DNA of 17,693 bases from an uncultured delta proteobacterium (lineage in GTDB: Bacteria; Desulfobacterota; Syntrophorhabdia; Syntrophorhabdales; Syntrophorhabdaceae): positions 1 to 17,693 of the forward strand of contig CAIQJW010000175.1 of the NCBI GenBank assembly GCA_903872255.1. The letters run 5' to 3'. Shown one piece after another: positions 7,533 through 15,289 of the stretch (positions are counted from its first letter, which is position 1; every line of letters begins with the position of its first letter). The notes below the pieces were generated by a model. That model was not told where the DNA came from. It worked only from the letters and a program-made list of their open reading frames with translations, and made no database searches. Both the position numbers and the translations under genes were made by a program.

Positions 7533-9107
7533 ATGGCAAACAACGGAGACATTAGCATACTTCTGATCTCATTTCAGGAAGATCTCGATATCATCGGGCT
7601 GAAAAGCCTGCACCTTAATCTATTGAAGGAGTCATACAATTCCTGCCTGCTCCATCTTCCGAACTACGACCACGACAACGTGGAGAAGGTCAGAGCCATC
7701 AGGGAATTCATACTTAAATTGACCCCGGCCCTGATCGGAATGAGTCTTATGAGCATGCATTATCAGAAAGCGGCCCATCTCACGGGTGTCCTCAAAAGGG
7801 AATTTCCCTCTCTACCCATTCTCTGGGGCGGGACCCATCCCACAGTATCACCAGAGATGTCGCTCGACCATGCCGATTTTGTCTGCATTGGTGAGGGCGA
7901 GCAGGTCATCCTAGACTGTGCCGACAGGCTGAAGAGCGGTTCGTCCCTGTACAGCGTCAATAACCTCGCATACAAACGAAATGGTGCGATCCAGAGGAAT
8001 GAGCTCTATCCGGCCATCCAGGAACTGGATGAGGTCTTTCTTTTCGCACAGAATCCACCCGCCACGTTCATAGAGATGAAGGATCAGATTATCCCTCTCA
8101 CCAGTGAGGTCATACGAAAGAATTCGCGGAACAGGGGAATAACGTACAACACGATGAGCTCCAAAGGCTGCCCGTTTTCCTGTACATACTGCTGCAACAA
8201 CTTCTTCAACCGGCTCTACAATACAAGGAAAACACGGAGACGGAGTGTATCTGTTGTAATGGATGAAATAGAAAGAGTCGTCCGGGAAGACAGTACGATC
8301 AAATACATCAATTTTTTGGATGATTGCTTCCTGGCATGCAGCGCCGAATACCTGAAAGAATTCTGCACCCTGTACAGCGCAAGGATAAAGAAGCCGTTCA
8401 TAATCAGAACGATTCCCACGTATGTCACCGATGAAAAGATCTTGAGCCTTAAGAAGGCGGGCCTCACATGGGTCAACCTGGGACTCGAAAGCGGGAGCGA
8501 CAGGACGAACAAGGAGATCTATAAGCGCGGATCCTCGAGAAAGGATTTTCTGCGAGCGGCGGGCATAATCAATAAGTTCAACCTGGCATCGTTCTACGAT
8601 GTCATGCTCGATAATCCTTTTGAGACTAATGAAGACAGGATGTGGACCGTCGATACCATCGTCGAGGCGCCGAGACCGTTCTACCCGATGCTCTATTCCC
8701 TCACTTTTTTCTATGGCAGTGAGATATATGAGAGAGCATTGAAAGAATGTCCCGACCGTATAGAAAACCCCTTGGACAAAAATATCCTCGGTTATGCCAA
8801 GAATACGATAAACACATTGACAAGGATGGCCGCATTCCTCGACAAGAAGAGAATGGTCAGACTTCTTGGCATCTACAAGAGGAATGAGCAAAGCCTATCA
8901 TTCAAGATAACTCTTTTCTACTACAAAATGCTGTCTGCTTTCATTTACGAACCGTTCTCCTATTTTCGGGTGGTCAGACTGGCAAACAACGGTTCCATAA
9001 TGGAAACGGTCAAAGAATTGCGGTACTATTTCAAGTCCGGCATCAAAAAATACCTGAACCAGTTCCTGGGACCGGGTATCCACTCGATATCGGGAAAGAA
9101 GCGTTAA
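7533..9107 (+). CDS. B12-binding domain radical SAM protein (second of three)
   Basis: This is the longest radical SAM protein here, 524 residues. The N-terminal B12-binding-like domain (about 1-150) carries LWGGTHPT near 97-104 and CIGEGE near 118-123. The cluster-binding cysteines are C213, C217 and C220 in KGCPFSCTYC, followed by a fourth cysteine, C221. NLGLESGSDRTN near 316-327 matches the usual strand after the barrel centre. The C-terminal 100 or so residues are rich in aromatic and basic residues and have no recognised motif. It is diverged from the proteins at 1773 and 9162, so it is unlikely to act on the same carbon. CGGAGGA just upstream supports the ATG. The substrate is unknown; modification of a glycan or lipid carrier is inferred from context. 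Confidence 0.9.
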   Translation: MANNGDISILLISFQEDLDIIGLKSLHLNLLKESYNSCLLHLPNYDHDNVEKVRAIREFILKLTPALIGMSLMSMHYQKAAHLTGVLKREFPSLPILWGGTHPTVSPEMSLDHADFVCIGEGEQVILDCADRLKSGSSLYSVNNLAYKRNGAIQRNELYPAIQELDEVFLFAQNPPATFIEMKDQIIPLTSEVIRKNSRNRGITYNTMSSKGCPFSCTYCCNNFFNRLYNTRKTRRRSVSVVMDEIERVVREDSTIKYINFLDDCFLACSAEYLKEFCTLYSARIKKPFIIRTIPTYVTDEKILSLKKAGLTWVNLGLESGSDRTNKEIYKRGSSRKDFLRAAGIINKFNLASFYDVMLDNPFETNEDRMWTVDTIVEAPRPFYPMLYSLTFFYGSEIYERALKECPDRIENPLDKNILGYAKNTINTLTRMAAFLDKKRMVRLLGIYKRNEQSLSFKITLFYYKMLSAFIYEPFSYFRVVRLANNGSIMETVKELRYYFKSGIKKYLNQFLGPGIHSISGKKR

Positions 9108-9112
9108 TAACC

Positions 9113-9131
9113 GCTGTTAACCAATAACAGC
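9113..9131 (+). other. intergenic hairpin between two radical SAM genes
   Basis: GCTGTTA at 9113-9119 is perfectly complementary to TAACAGC at 9125-9131, giving a 7-bp stem with a five-base loop. It lies in the 54-base gap after the 7533 gene. No run of T follows, so it is not a normal rho-independent terminator. It could be a transcript-processing or mRNA-stability hairpin, or chance. Confidence 0.4.
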
Positions 9132-9161
9132 ACAATACAATCTTTAGTATGAGGGACCTCA

Positions 9162-10553
9162 ATGGCTGAAAAAGTAAAAATCATGCTCTTACATCCGGCG
9201 GGCAACTATCTCGGACCGGAAAAGGAAAAGAAGGCGGCGGTCATTCCACTGGGAATTGCCTACCTGGCAGCGATCCTCAGAGAAAACGACTTCGAGGTCA
9301 GGATACTTGACGTGCTCATTGAAGGATACGATGAGGAGAAGATTGTCAGGGGCGACCAGATCAGATATGGCCTTTCACCGGAAGCAATAGCGAGGGAGAT
9401 ATCCGATTATTCTCCTGGTATAGTCGGCGTCACATGCCCCCAGGCGACGAAGCATCATGAGGCCCACGAGATATTTGCTATTGCGAAATCACTTGACCCG
9501 GCAATCCTGACGGTCATGGGAGGCGCCCACGCATCGTCCCTCCCCGAGTTCAATCTTCGCGATGACGCTCTCGATCTGGTCATGATCGGTGAGGCAGAAA
9601 TGTCATTTCTGGAAGTAGTGCGGACGTTCAACGACGGCGAAAGGGATTTTTCCGGGGTCGACGGGCTGGCGTACAAGAAGCACGGCCGGGTATTCATCAA
9701 TCCCAAGACGAAGTTTGTCGACAATCTCGATAGCCTGCCGTGGCCTGCCTATGACCTTCTCAAACTTGAAAGGTATTACAACATCGGTGTATCTGCCGGT
9801 TTCGACAACCAACTACCCTACGTCATAATGATCACATCAAGGGGATGTCCCAATGTGTGCCCCTATTGCCCTGTCGGGATAACCTTCGGCAGACGGCTTT
9901 ACCGTACGCGTTCTGTCGAGAACGTCATCGGAGAGATATCGCTGCTCGTCAACAGCTACGGCATCAAGGAAATCCAGTTCGAAGACAGCAACATGACGAA
10001 AGACCGCAAGCGCATGATGCACCTCTGTGATGAGTTGATCAGGAATAAGTTCGACATGATCTGGGCCATGCCCCATGGAACGGAGGTGGCGACTCTTGAT
10101 GATGAATTGCTCGAGAAGATGAGAAGCGCAGGATGCTATGCATTGTCGTTGGCCGTGGAATCAGGGAATCAGGACTACTTGAAGGACATCAGGAAAACGG
10201 TCAATCTTGATAAGGTCCAGGAGGTCATCAAGAAATCCAGAGCCCTCGGATACAAGGTGAAATGCTACTTCATGATCGGAAACCAGGGAGAGACAAGGTC
10301 CGATATCATGCATACCGTCGAATATGCGAAGGGACTGGACCTCGACAGCATATGCATGTTCATCGCAACCCCACTCCCGGGCACGGAGTACTATGATTAT
10401 GCCCGGGAGAGGAAACTCCTGCCCGACAATATTGATCTGTCGAACCTGAGGTATGCCAAAGGTTGTATCTCCACCGAGGAATTTGATCCCGATATGTTGG
10501 AGAAGCTGCGACGCGATACATGGCTTGATATCACGCGGAGGCGAAACAAATGA
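9162..10553 (+). CDS. B12-binding domain radical SAM protein (third of three)
   Basis: This 463-residue protein has a B12-binding-like domain with VMGGAHASSLPE at 118-129 and MIGEAE at 141-146. The radical SAM motif is TSRGCPNVCPYC with C229, C233 and C236. AVESGNQ near 334-340 matches the glycine-rich SAM-binding strand, and FMIGNQGET comes next. The arrangement matches the first radical SAM gene (1773), but the sequence between motifs is different. It ends in ATGA, overlapping the start of a methyltransferase at 10550, so the two proteins are probably made at matched levels and may act on one intermediate. GAGGGA at 9151-9156 precedes the ATG. The reaction could be C-methylation, epimerisation or another radical step, and the substrate is not known. 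Confidence 0.92.
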   Translation: MAEKVKIMLLHPAGNYLGPEKEKKAAVIPLGIAYLAAILRENDFEVRILDVLIEGYDEEKIVRGDQIRYGLSPEAIAREISDYSPGIVGVTCPQATKHHEAHEIFAIAKSLDPAILTVMGGAHASSLPEFNLRDDALDLVMIGEAEMSFLEVVRTFNDGERDFSGVDGLAYKKHGRVFINPKTKFVDNLDSLPWPAYDLLKLERYYNIGVSAGFDNQLPYVIMITSRGCPNVCPYCPVGITFGRRLYRTRSVENVIGEISLLVNSYGIKEIQFEDSNMTKDRKRMMHLCDELIRNKFDMIWAMPHGTEVATLDDELLEKMRSAGCYALSLAVESGNQDYLKDIRKTVNLDKVQEVIKKSRALGYKVKCYFMIGNQGETRSDIMHTVEYAKGLDLDSICMFIATPLPGTEYYDYARERKLLPDNIDLSNLRYAKGCISTEEFDPDMLEKLRRDTWLDITRRRNK

Positions 10554-11254
10554 AGGAAACGAAAGTAGCCGAGCTTTCCGAGATTGCGAAGACCGCCGAC
10601 TACGAAAAAGGTTTCAATGCCCGGCTAATGAATTTCCGATACGAGACCATCAAGCCATATTTCAGAGGCCCCCACGGGCTCGAAATAGGCTCTGCCGATG
10701 GCCTCATGACGCAAAGACTGCTGGGTCATTTCGAAGAACTGCATGTCGTGGAACCTGTCGCCAAATACACCGAGAACATCCGAAAACTGCCGAGGGTGGT
10801 CGTCCACAACTGCCTCTTCGAGGATTTCGATCACCAGGAAAAATTCGATACGGTCCTCATGTGCCATGTGCTTGAGCACGTGGATAATCCGATAGAACTG
10901 CTGGAAAAGGCCTCAAGAGTTGTCAGAGATGATGGAAGGGTAATCATTACGGTACCCAACGCCGATTCGATCCACCGCCATATCGGGCTCAAGATGGGAC
11001 TCCTCCAAACCCTTGACGAACTTAATGACACCGACCGTAGGATAGGGCATAAGAGGGTATACTTTTTCAAAAGCCTACGGGACCATGTTGAGAAGGCAGG
11101 CCTGAAGACGACAAAGAAGCTGGGTTTTTTCGTAAAGTTCCTGTCCAATGCTCAGATGGAAAGCATGGATGAGTCTCTGGTCCAGGCCCTCTATGAGATC
11201 TCGGACAGTTTCAAGGACCACTGCTCAAGCATCGGATTTGTGTGCAGAAAGTAG
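10550..11254 (+). CDS. class I SAM-dependent methyltransferase
   Basis: This 234-residue protein has SAM motif I LEIGSADG at 44-51, an acidic E69 in the strand-2 region (VVEPV) and MCHVLEHVDNP at 104-114. VITVPNAD marks strand 5. It belongs to the Methyltransf_11/23-like small-molecule group. The C-terminal third has no membrane segment and ends FVCRK, much as the 3242 methyltransferase ends LCRRK. The start overlaps the radical SAM stop by four bases (ATGA), so coupling is direct. Its target may be an oxygen or nitrogen on the same sugar the radical SAM protein modifies. It differs from the methyltransferase at 3242 in sequence and length, so this is not a recent duplication. Confidence 0.9.
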   Translation: MKETKVAELSEIAKTADYEKGFNARLMNFRYETIKPYFRGPHGLEIGSADGLMTQRLLGHFEELHVVEPVAKYTENIRKLPRVVVHNCLFEDFDHQEKFDTVLMCHVLEHVDNPIELLEKASRVVRDDGRVIITVPNADSIHRHIGLKMGLLQTLDELNDTDRRIGHKRVYFFKSLRDHVEKAGLKTTKKLGFFVKFLSNAQMESMDESLVQALYEISDSFKDHCSSIGFVCRK

Positions 11255-11306
11255 ACTGGGAAAAGGATTATTGTAGGTTCTAAGGCGACGATAAAGGGAG
11301 GCGATT

Positions 11307-12431
11307 ATGACAGATGCAGTTGAAAAACGGGACATTCCCCTAGTGAACCTGAAAGCGCAGTATCGGAGTATGTCGAGTGAGATAGATCAGGCGGTCAAAA
11401 CCGTGATCTATGAGACAGCTTTTGTCCGGGGGAAATATGTTGAGTCTTTCGAACGTGCCTATGCCGGCGAATATGGTGTCAAGCACTGCATCAGCGTGGC
11501 GAACGGGACGGACGCGATTTATATCAGTTTGAAGATGCTGGGGATCGGTCCGGGGGATGAGGTGATCACTGTGGCCAACAGTTGGATATCGACCTCCGAG
11601 ACTATAACTCAGACCGGGGCTAGGCCGGTCTTTGTCGATATCGATCCCGACTATTATCATATTGATGCGTCGAAGATCGAAGAGAAGATAACACCGAGGA
11701 CAAAGGCGATCGTTCCTGTACATCTCTATGGCCAGTCATGTGAGATTGTGAAGATAAAGAATATATGCGAGAAGCATAACCTGTTTCTCGTAGAAGACTG
11801 TGCGCAGGCGCATTTCGCGGAACATAACGGGCAGAGGGTCGGGACCTTCGGGAATGCCGGGACCTTCAGTTTTTATCCTGGGAAGAATCTTGGCGCATAC
11901 GGCGATGCCGGGGCGATTATAACGAACGACGATGACCTTGCACAGAAGCTCCGTATGTACGCGAATCATGGAGCGATCACGAAACACGACCATCTGATAG
12001 AAGGCATCAACAGTAGGATGGACGGGCTCCAGGCCGCGATCCTGACCGCGAAGCTGCCCCATATCTATGAATGGAACAGAAAGAGATACGAACACGCATT
12101 AGCGTTTAACAAGTTGCTTGCCGACGTAAAGGACATTGCAATCCCGCAGGTCAGGGAGAATGGGATCCATATTTTCCATATTTATGCGATCCGGTCGGAA
12201 CGGCGTGACGAACTGCAGAAATTCCTGCAGGGCAGGGGGATTAATACGGGGATTCACTATCCGGTCGCATTGCCTTATATGACCGCGTATAAATATTTGG
12301 GCCACAGTCCGGACGATTTTCCGGTCGCCTATACATACCAGAAGCAGATTCTGTCGCTGCCCATGTATCCCGAACTGACGACGGATGATATCGATTTCAT
12401 CGTGAAGGCCATCAAGGACTTTTTCGGATAA
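11307..12431 (+). CDS. DegT/DnrJ/EryC1/StrS aminotransferase, sugar-modifying
   Basis: This 374-residue PLP aminotransferase has NGTDAIY at 66-72 for phosphate binding and the DIDP element at 111-114. HLYGQ is at 139-143, and EDCAQAH at 163-169 holds the pyridine-nitrogen aspartate D164. The Schiff-base lysine is K193 in FYPGKNLGAYGDAG. INSRMDGLQAAIL follows near 232. This is the full-length sugar-aminotransferase plan of the fold-type I family. It transfers an amino group (usually from glutamate) to a keto-sugar nucleotide. The sequence is of the type that often uses a 3-keto substrate (WbpE, FdtB, QdtB relatives), which would fit the MocA-type oxidoreductase at 4872. Regiochemistry is inferred. 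AAGGGAGG at 11294-11301 is a good ribosome-binding site. Confidence 0.92.
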   Translation: MTDAVEKRDIPLVNLKAQYRSMSSEIDQAVKTVIYETAFVRGKYVESFERAYAGEYGVKHCISVANGTDAIYISLKMLGIGPGDEVITVANSWISTSETITQTGARPVFVDIDPDYYHIDASKIEEKITPRTKAIVPVHLYGQSCEIVKIKNICEKHNLFLVEDCAQAHFAEHNGQRVGTFGNAGTFSFYPGKNLGAYGDAGAIITNDDDLAQKLRMYANHGAITKHDHLIEGINSRMDGLQAAILTAKLPHIYEWNRKRYEHALAFNKLLADVKDIAIPQVRENGIHIFHIYAIRSERRDELQKFLQGRGINTGIHYPVALPYMTAYKYLGHSPDDFPVAYTYQKQILSLPMYPELTTDDIDFIVKAIKDFFG

Positions 12432-12470
12432 TCGATCCTGTCAGGCTAAAGCCTTCAAATCAAAACTTGC

Positions 12471-12476
12471 GAGGAG
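12471..12476 (+). promoter_or_regulatory. ribosome-binding site deciding the GT2 start
   Basis: GAGGAG ends five bases before the ATG at 12482. A TTG at 12467 is in frame and would add five residues, but it lies ahead of this site and has none of its own, so 12482 is the preferred start. Confidence 0.7.
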
Positions 12477-12481
12477 CAGAA

Positions 12482-13444
12482 ATGTACAGGGAAAAGAAAA
12501 TAGCCACCATGATGCCATGTCTTAACGAAGAGAGACTTATAGGCAAAACGATCGAGAGCACGCCCGATTTTATCGACTTAATCATAATTACCGACGATTG
12601 CAGTACTGACAAGACGTATGAGATAGCACAAAAATACCAGGAAACAGATCCTAGAATCCACATAATCAGACACGATAAGAACATGGGAGTAGGTTTTTCG
12701 CTAGTAGAGGAATTCCAAAAAATGGTCGAACTCGGGGGGGACATCGCTGTCGGGATCGGCGGTGATCTGCAGATGCCCATGGAGCAAATATCAAACCTCC
12801 TCGACCCGATAATTGACGGTGAAGCAGAGGTCGTAAAAGGCAACCGGTTCAGCCAGGGTGGCACGATCGAAGGCATGCCGACCATCAAGATCATAGGCAA
12901 TACGATGATATCGATGCTGTGCAAGATATCGTCGGGGTACTGGAAACTCTTCGATGTTGTCGACGGTTTCGTGGCTATCTCCAAGGAAGCGATCAATAGG
13001 GTGGACTGGAGCAACCCTTGGCATGGCTACGGTTATCCCATGGAGCACCTGGCCCGCTATAACATAGCGAATGTTGTGATCAAAGAAATCCCCCGACGCG
13101 CAATCTATCTCAAGGGCGAACGCCAGTCTCAGATAAAAGGATTCAACTATTTCCTGAAATGCTCACCGATGATGTTCCGCCTTTTCTTCAGGCGTCTATG
13201 GAAAAAGTACATAATCCAGAACGGGCATCCTCTTGTCTTCCTATATCTGTTCGGGATGCTTTCCACCCTGATTGGCGTCATCCTTGCGGTCCTTATCGTA
13301 TTCAATAAATTCATTCATGCCAGTGAGTATATCGTAACAGGGGCGACGGCGATAATGACCGCAATGTTCCTGCTCCTCGGTTTCAACGCGCTATTCTTTG
13401 CCATGTTCTTTGACATGCTGGACAACGAGAAGCTGCAAAAATAG
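12482..13444 (+). CDS. GT2 glycosyltransferase, polyprenyl-phosphate-sugar synthase type, with two C-terminal TM helices
   Basis: This 320-residue family 2 glycosyltransferase has a GT-A domain with MPCLNEE at 11-17, DDCSTD at 38-43 for nucleotide binding and GGDLQMP at 93-99, whose D95 is the metal-binding acid. VVKGNRFS at 117-124 follows, as in dolichol-phosphate mannosyltransferase relatives. Two hydrophobic helices near residues 245-275 and 280-310 make the membrane anchor, as in GtrB and ArnC proteins. The expected reaction is transfer of a sugar from a nucleotide donor to polyprenyl phosphate on the cytoplasmic face. The next gene, 6 bases away, encodes a large GT-C-like membrane protein that would use such a donor. 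Codons in the first 250 bases are more AT-rich (about 40% GC) than later in the gene. Confidence 0.88.
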   Translation: MYREKKIATMMPCLNEERLIGKTIESTPDFIDLIIITDDCSTDKTYEIAQKYQETDPRIHIIRHDKNMGVGFSLVEEFQKMVELGGDIAVGIGGDLQMPMEQISNLLDPIIDGEAEVVKGNRFSQGGTIEGMPTIKIIGNTMISMLCKISSGYWKLFDVVDGFVAISKEAINRVDWSNPWHGYGYPMEHLARYNIANVVIKEIPRRAIYLKGERQSQIKGFNYFLKCSPMMFRLFFRRLWKKYIIQNGHPLVFLYLFGMLSTLIGVILAVLIVFNKFIHASEYIVTGATAIMTAMFLLLGFNALFFAMFFDMLDNEKLQK

Positions 13445-13450
13445 AGACTA

Positions 13451-15253
13451 TTGGATAGTCCTTTGCGTTTGTCGACGAGAATTACATCTTTTAAAACAAT
13501 CCTGATCTTGATGGTCGGGGCCGGGTTGGCGGCTTTTCTGCTCGTTCCTTTGACGGCTATTCATAGGATACGGTTCGTAGGGGCGGTCTCCACCTGCGTC
13601 GTTCTGTTCTGGTGCATCGGGCATTTTCAGGATACCGTCTTCAGGAAATACGAGACTTGGAATGAATATACGGGACATCCATTATCGGCAGTAAAGACCG
13701 CGCTTATCCTTGTCGCAATGATGGTGCTGACCATTGGTTGGTTTGGCCTCGACATATTTATGAACCCTTTTTTATTCGATTACAATCACGGCAACGGGGC
13801 TTATTGTTCCCAAGTCATGCATAATCTGTGTTCCGGCTTGGGGCCCGAGAATACCGTCAAGTATAATGAAGTGCTTTTCTTTAAATCCAATCCTTATTTT
13901 TATGCATCGGCATTTTCAGCAGTTCCCCACATATTACCGTACCTTGTTTTGACACCGCTGTACTGCCTCTATCCCTATCCCCCGATGCATGTCTTCGCCG
14001 TTGTGATATTGGTTGTTATATGCGGTTCGTTGGGAACGTATCTCGCCATTCGTGCCGTTAACGTCTCGAGAAGACTCGCCCTTATTGGGGCCATAGGATT
14101 CTGCCTTTTGCCTTGGGTCGAGCGCCCTGTTTTTATGCATGGCCATTTCGACGTTATATCGTTTGCGGTCTACCCTTTGGTGTTTTGGGGTTTGTTCGCG
14201 AAAAGATGGACCTTCTTCTACTTTTTCATTGTGCTTCTGGGCATCATAAATCTTCCATACACCTATTCGGTGATGACTCTAGGGGCAGTAGTATTCCTGT
14301 TTTTCAGACATCGTCTCCATGGTCTTGCAACGATCCTCATTGGTGTCACCCTCATGCTGTGGGAGAAGTCTGTTGTGAGAGAAAGCCTGAAGGGCATATG
14401 GGATGTAGCGGGACAGCCATCGGGCACATTGATGCAGATATTCCTGGACCTTGACCTCGTGTCCTTTCTTAAGACTCTTTCATATCATGGTATTTTCTTC
14501 TTCCTTCTGTTTCTGACCGTTGCCTTTATTCCCTTTTACGGGATCAGAAAGAAGAACGTATGGAACTGGCCTGTTATCGGGATACTGTTGTTTGCCGTTG
14601 CCGGCGCAGTGATGGGGTTCTTCAGAAGCTACGACCTAGCTTCGCACAGAAATGCGAATGTTGTCGTTCCTGTATATCTCAGCGCATTCATGGTAATAGG
14701 GGATGTGTTCCGGAACAGTACACATCGCGTCCCGGAAGACGTCCGCCGGTGGAGTATTACAATGATACTGTGCCTCTTTGCAGGCATCGTATCGATGACA
14801 TTATGGTTTTCACATCACTATCCGTGGGCGGGAATAACAAACAAGGGCCTTCTGTCCGTCAGCTATCTGAGATACGGACCTGTTAGCGAAAAGTACAGAC
14901 AAGTCCTCGGAAAAATGCGGGAGTTCATACCTGATGACGCCTCGGTTGCATACCGCATTGATGCCCCCATACAGGCATATGTCACAAACCGTCAAAAAGC
15001 TTGGTACCTGGGATATCATCCCGAGGGGGTTGAGTATTACTTCATTCAGACAAAGGACATAGTCTATATCGACAAGAATCTTCCGCCCTGGCGTGAATAC
15101 CTAGAAAAGGTGGAGAAAGACAAAGATCTCACTCTTCTGTATAAGGACGATGGTCTTGTCATTTACAAGAACTCCAAACCGAAGCATATCCCAAGGCTCG
15201 AGAATGTCCTCGGCTGGGGCGTACTATTCAGGGCAATGGTCCCCGGTAAATAA
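13451..15253 (+). CDS. DUF2079-like polytopic membrane protein, GT-C-like
   Basis: This protein has up to 600 residues, about 11-13 hydrophobic segments up to residue 458 and a soluble C-terminal domain at about 470-600 that should face the periplasm. Segments resembling DUF2079 are the FDYNHGNGAY loop near 109-118, PHILPYLVLTPLY at 159-171, HGHFDVISFAVYPL at 230-243, and the C-terminal IVYIDKN near 538-543. DUF2079 proteins are thought to belong with GT-C glycosyltransferases that use lipid-phosphate sugars. Activity here is inferred from that and from the adjacent GT2 gene. The frame begins at TTG 13451 with no clear ribosome-binding site. Other TTG codons at 13463 and 13469 and an ATG at 13511 are possible; the ATG would remove 20 residues and start inside the first hydrophobic segment. 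The start is uncertain. Confidence 0.7.
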   Translation: MDSPLRLSTRITSFKTILILMVGAGLAAFLLVPLTAIHRIRFVGAVSTCVVLFWCIGHFQDTVFRKYETWNEYTGHPLSAVKTALILVAMMVLTIGWFGLDIFMNPFLFDYNHGNGAYCSQVMHNLCSGLGPENTVKYNEVLFFKSNPYFYASAFSAVPHILPYLVLTPLYCLYPYPPMHVFAVVILVVICGSLGTYLAIRAVNVSRRLALIGAIGFCLLPWVERPVFMHGHFDVISFAVYPLVFWGLFAKRWTFFYFFIVLLGIINLPYTYSVMTLGAVVFLFFRHRLHGLATILIGVTLMLWEKSVVRESLKGIWDVAGQPSGTLMQIFLDLDLVSFLKTLSYHGIFFFLLFLTVAFIPFYGIRKKNVWNWPVIGILLFAVAGAVMGFFRSYDLASHRNANVVVPVYLSAFMVIGDVFRNSTHRVPEDVRRWSITMILCLFAGIVSMTLWFSHHYPWAGITNKGLLSVSYLRYGPVSEKYRQVLGKMREFIPDDASVAYRIDAPIQAYVTNRQKAWYLGYHPEGVEYYFIQTKDIVYIDKNLPPWREYLEKVEKDKDLTLLYKDDGLVIYKNSKPKHIPRLENVLGWGVLFRAMVPGK

Positions 15254-15275
15254 GCATGCATACTTTGGGTGACAA

Positions 15276-15283
15276 GAGAGGGA
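15276..15283 (+). promoter_or_regulatory. ribosome-binding site deciding the dehydrogenase start
   Basis: GAGAGGGA sits six bases before the ATG at 15290. A GTG at 15269 is in frame but would begin upstream of this site and add seven residues (MTREGND) that lie before the family's usual first beta strand. The ATG is preferred. Confidence 0.7.
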
Positions 15284-15289
15284 AATGAT

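Noticed and set aside
7911..8891. Long open frame of 326 codons on the minus strand inside the second radical SAM gene
   Set aside because: It lies wholly antisense to a gene with clear catalytic cysteines; no recognisable domain and a shadow frame is expected at this codon use.
12443..12454. Small inverted repeat AGGC/GCCT between the aminotransferase and GT2 genes
   Set aside because: Four-base-pair stem only, no T run; below what chance explains.
12460..13014. 184-codon minus-strand frame under the GT2 gene
   Set aside because: No motif, and the + strand frame has all GT2 motifs.
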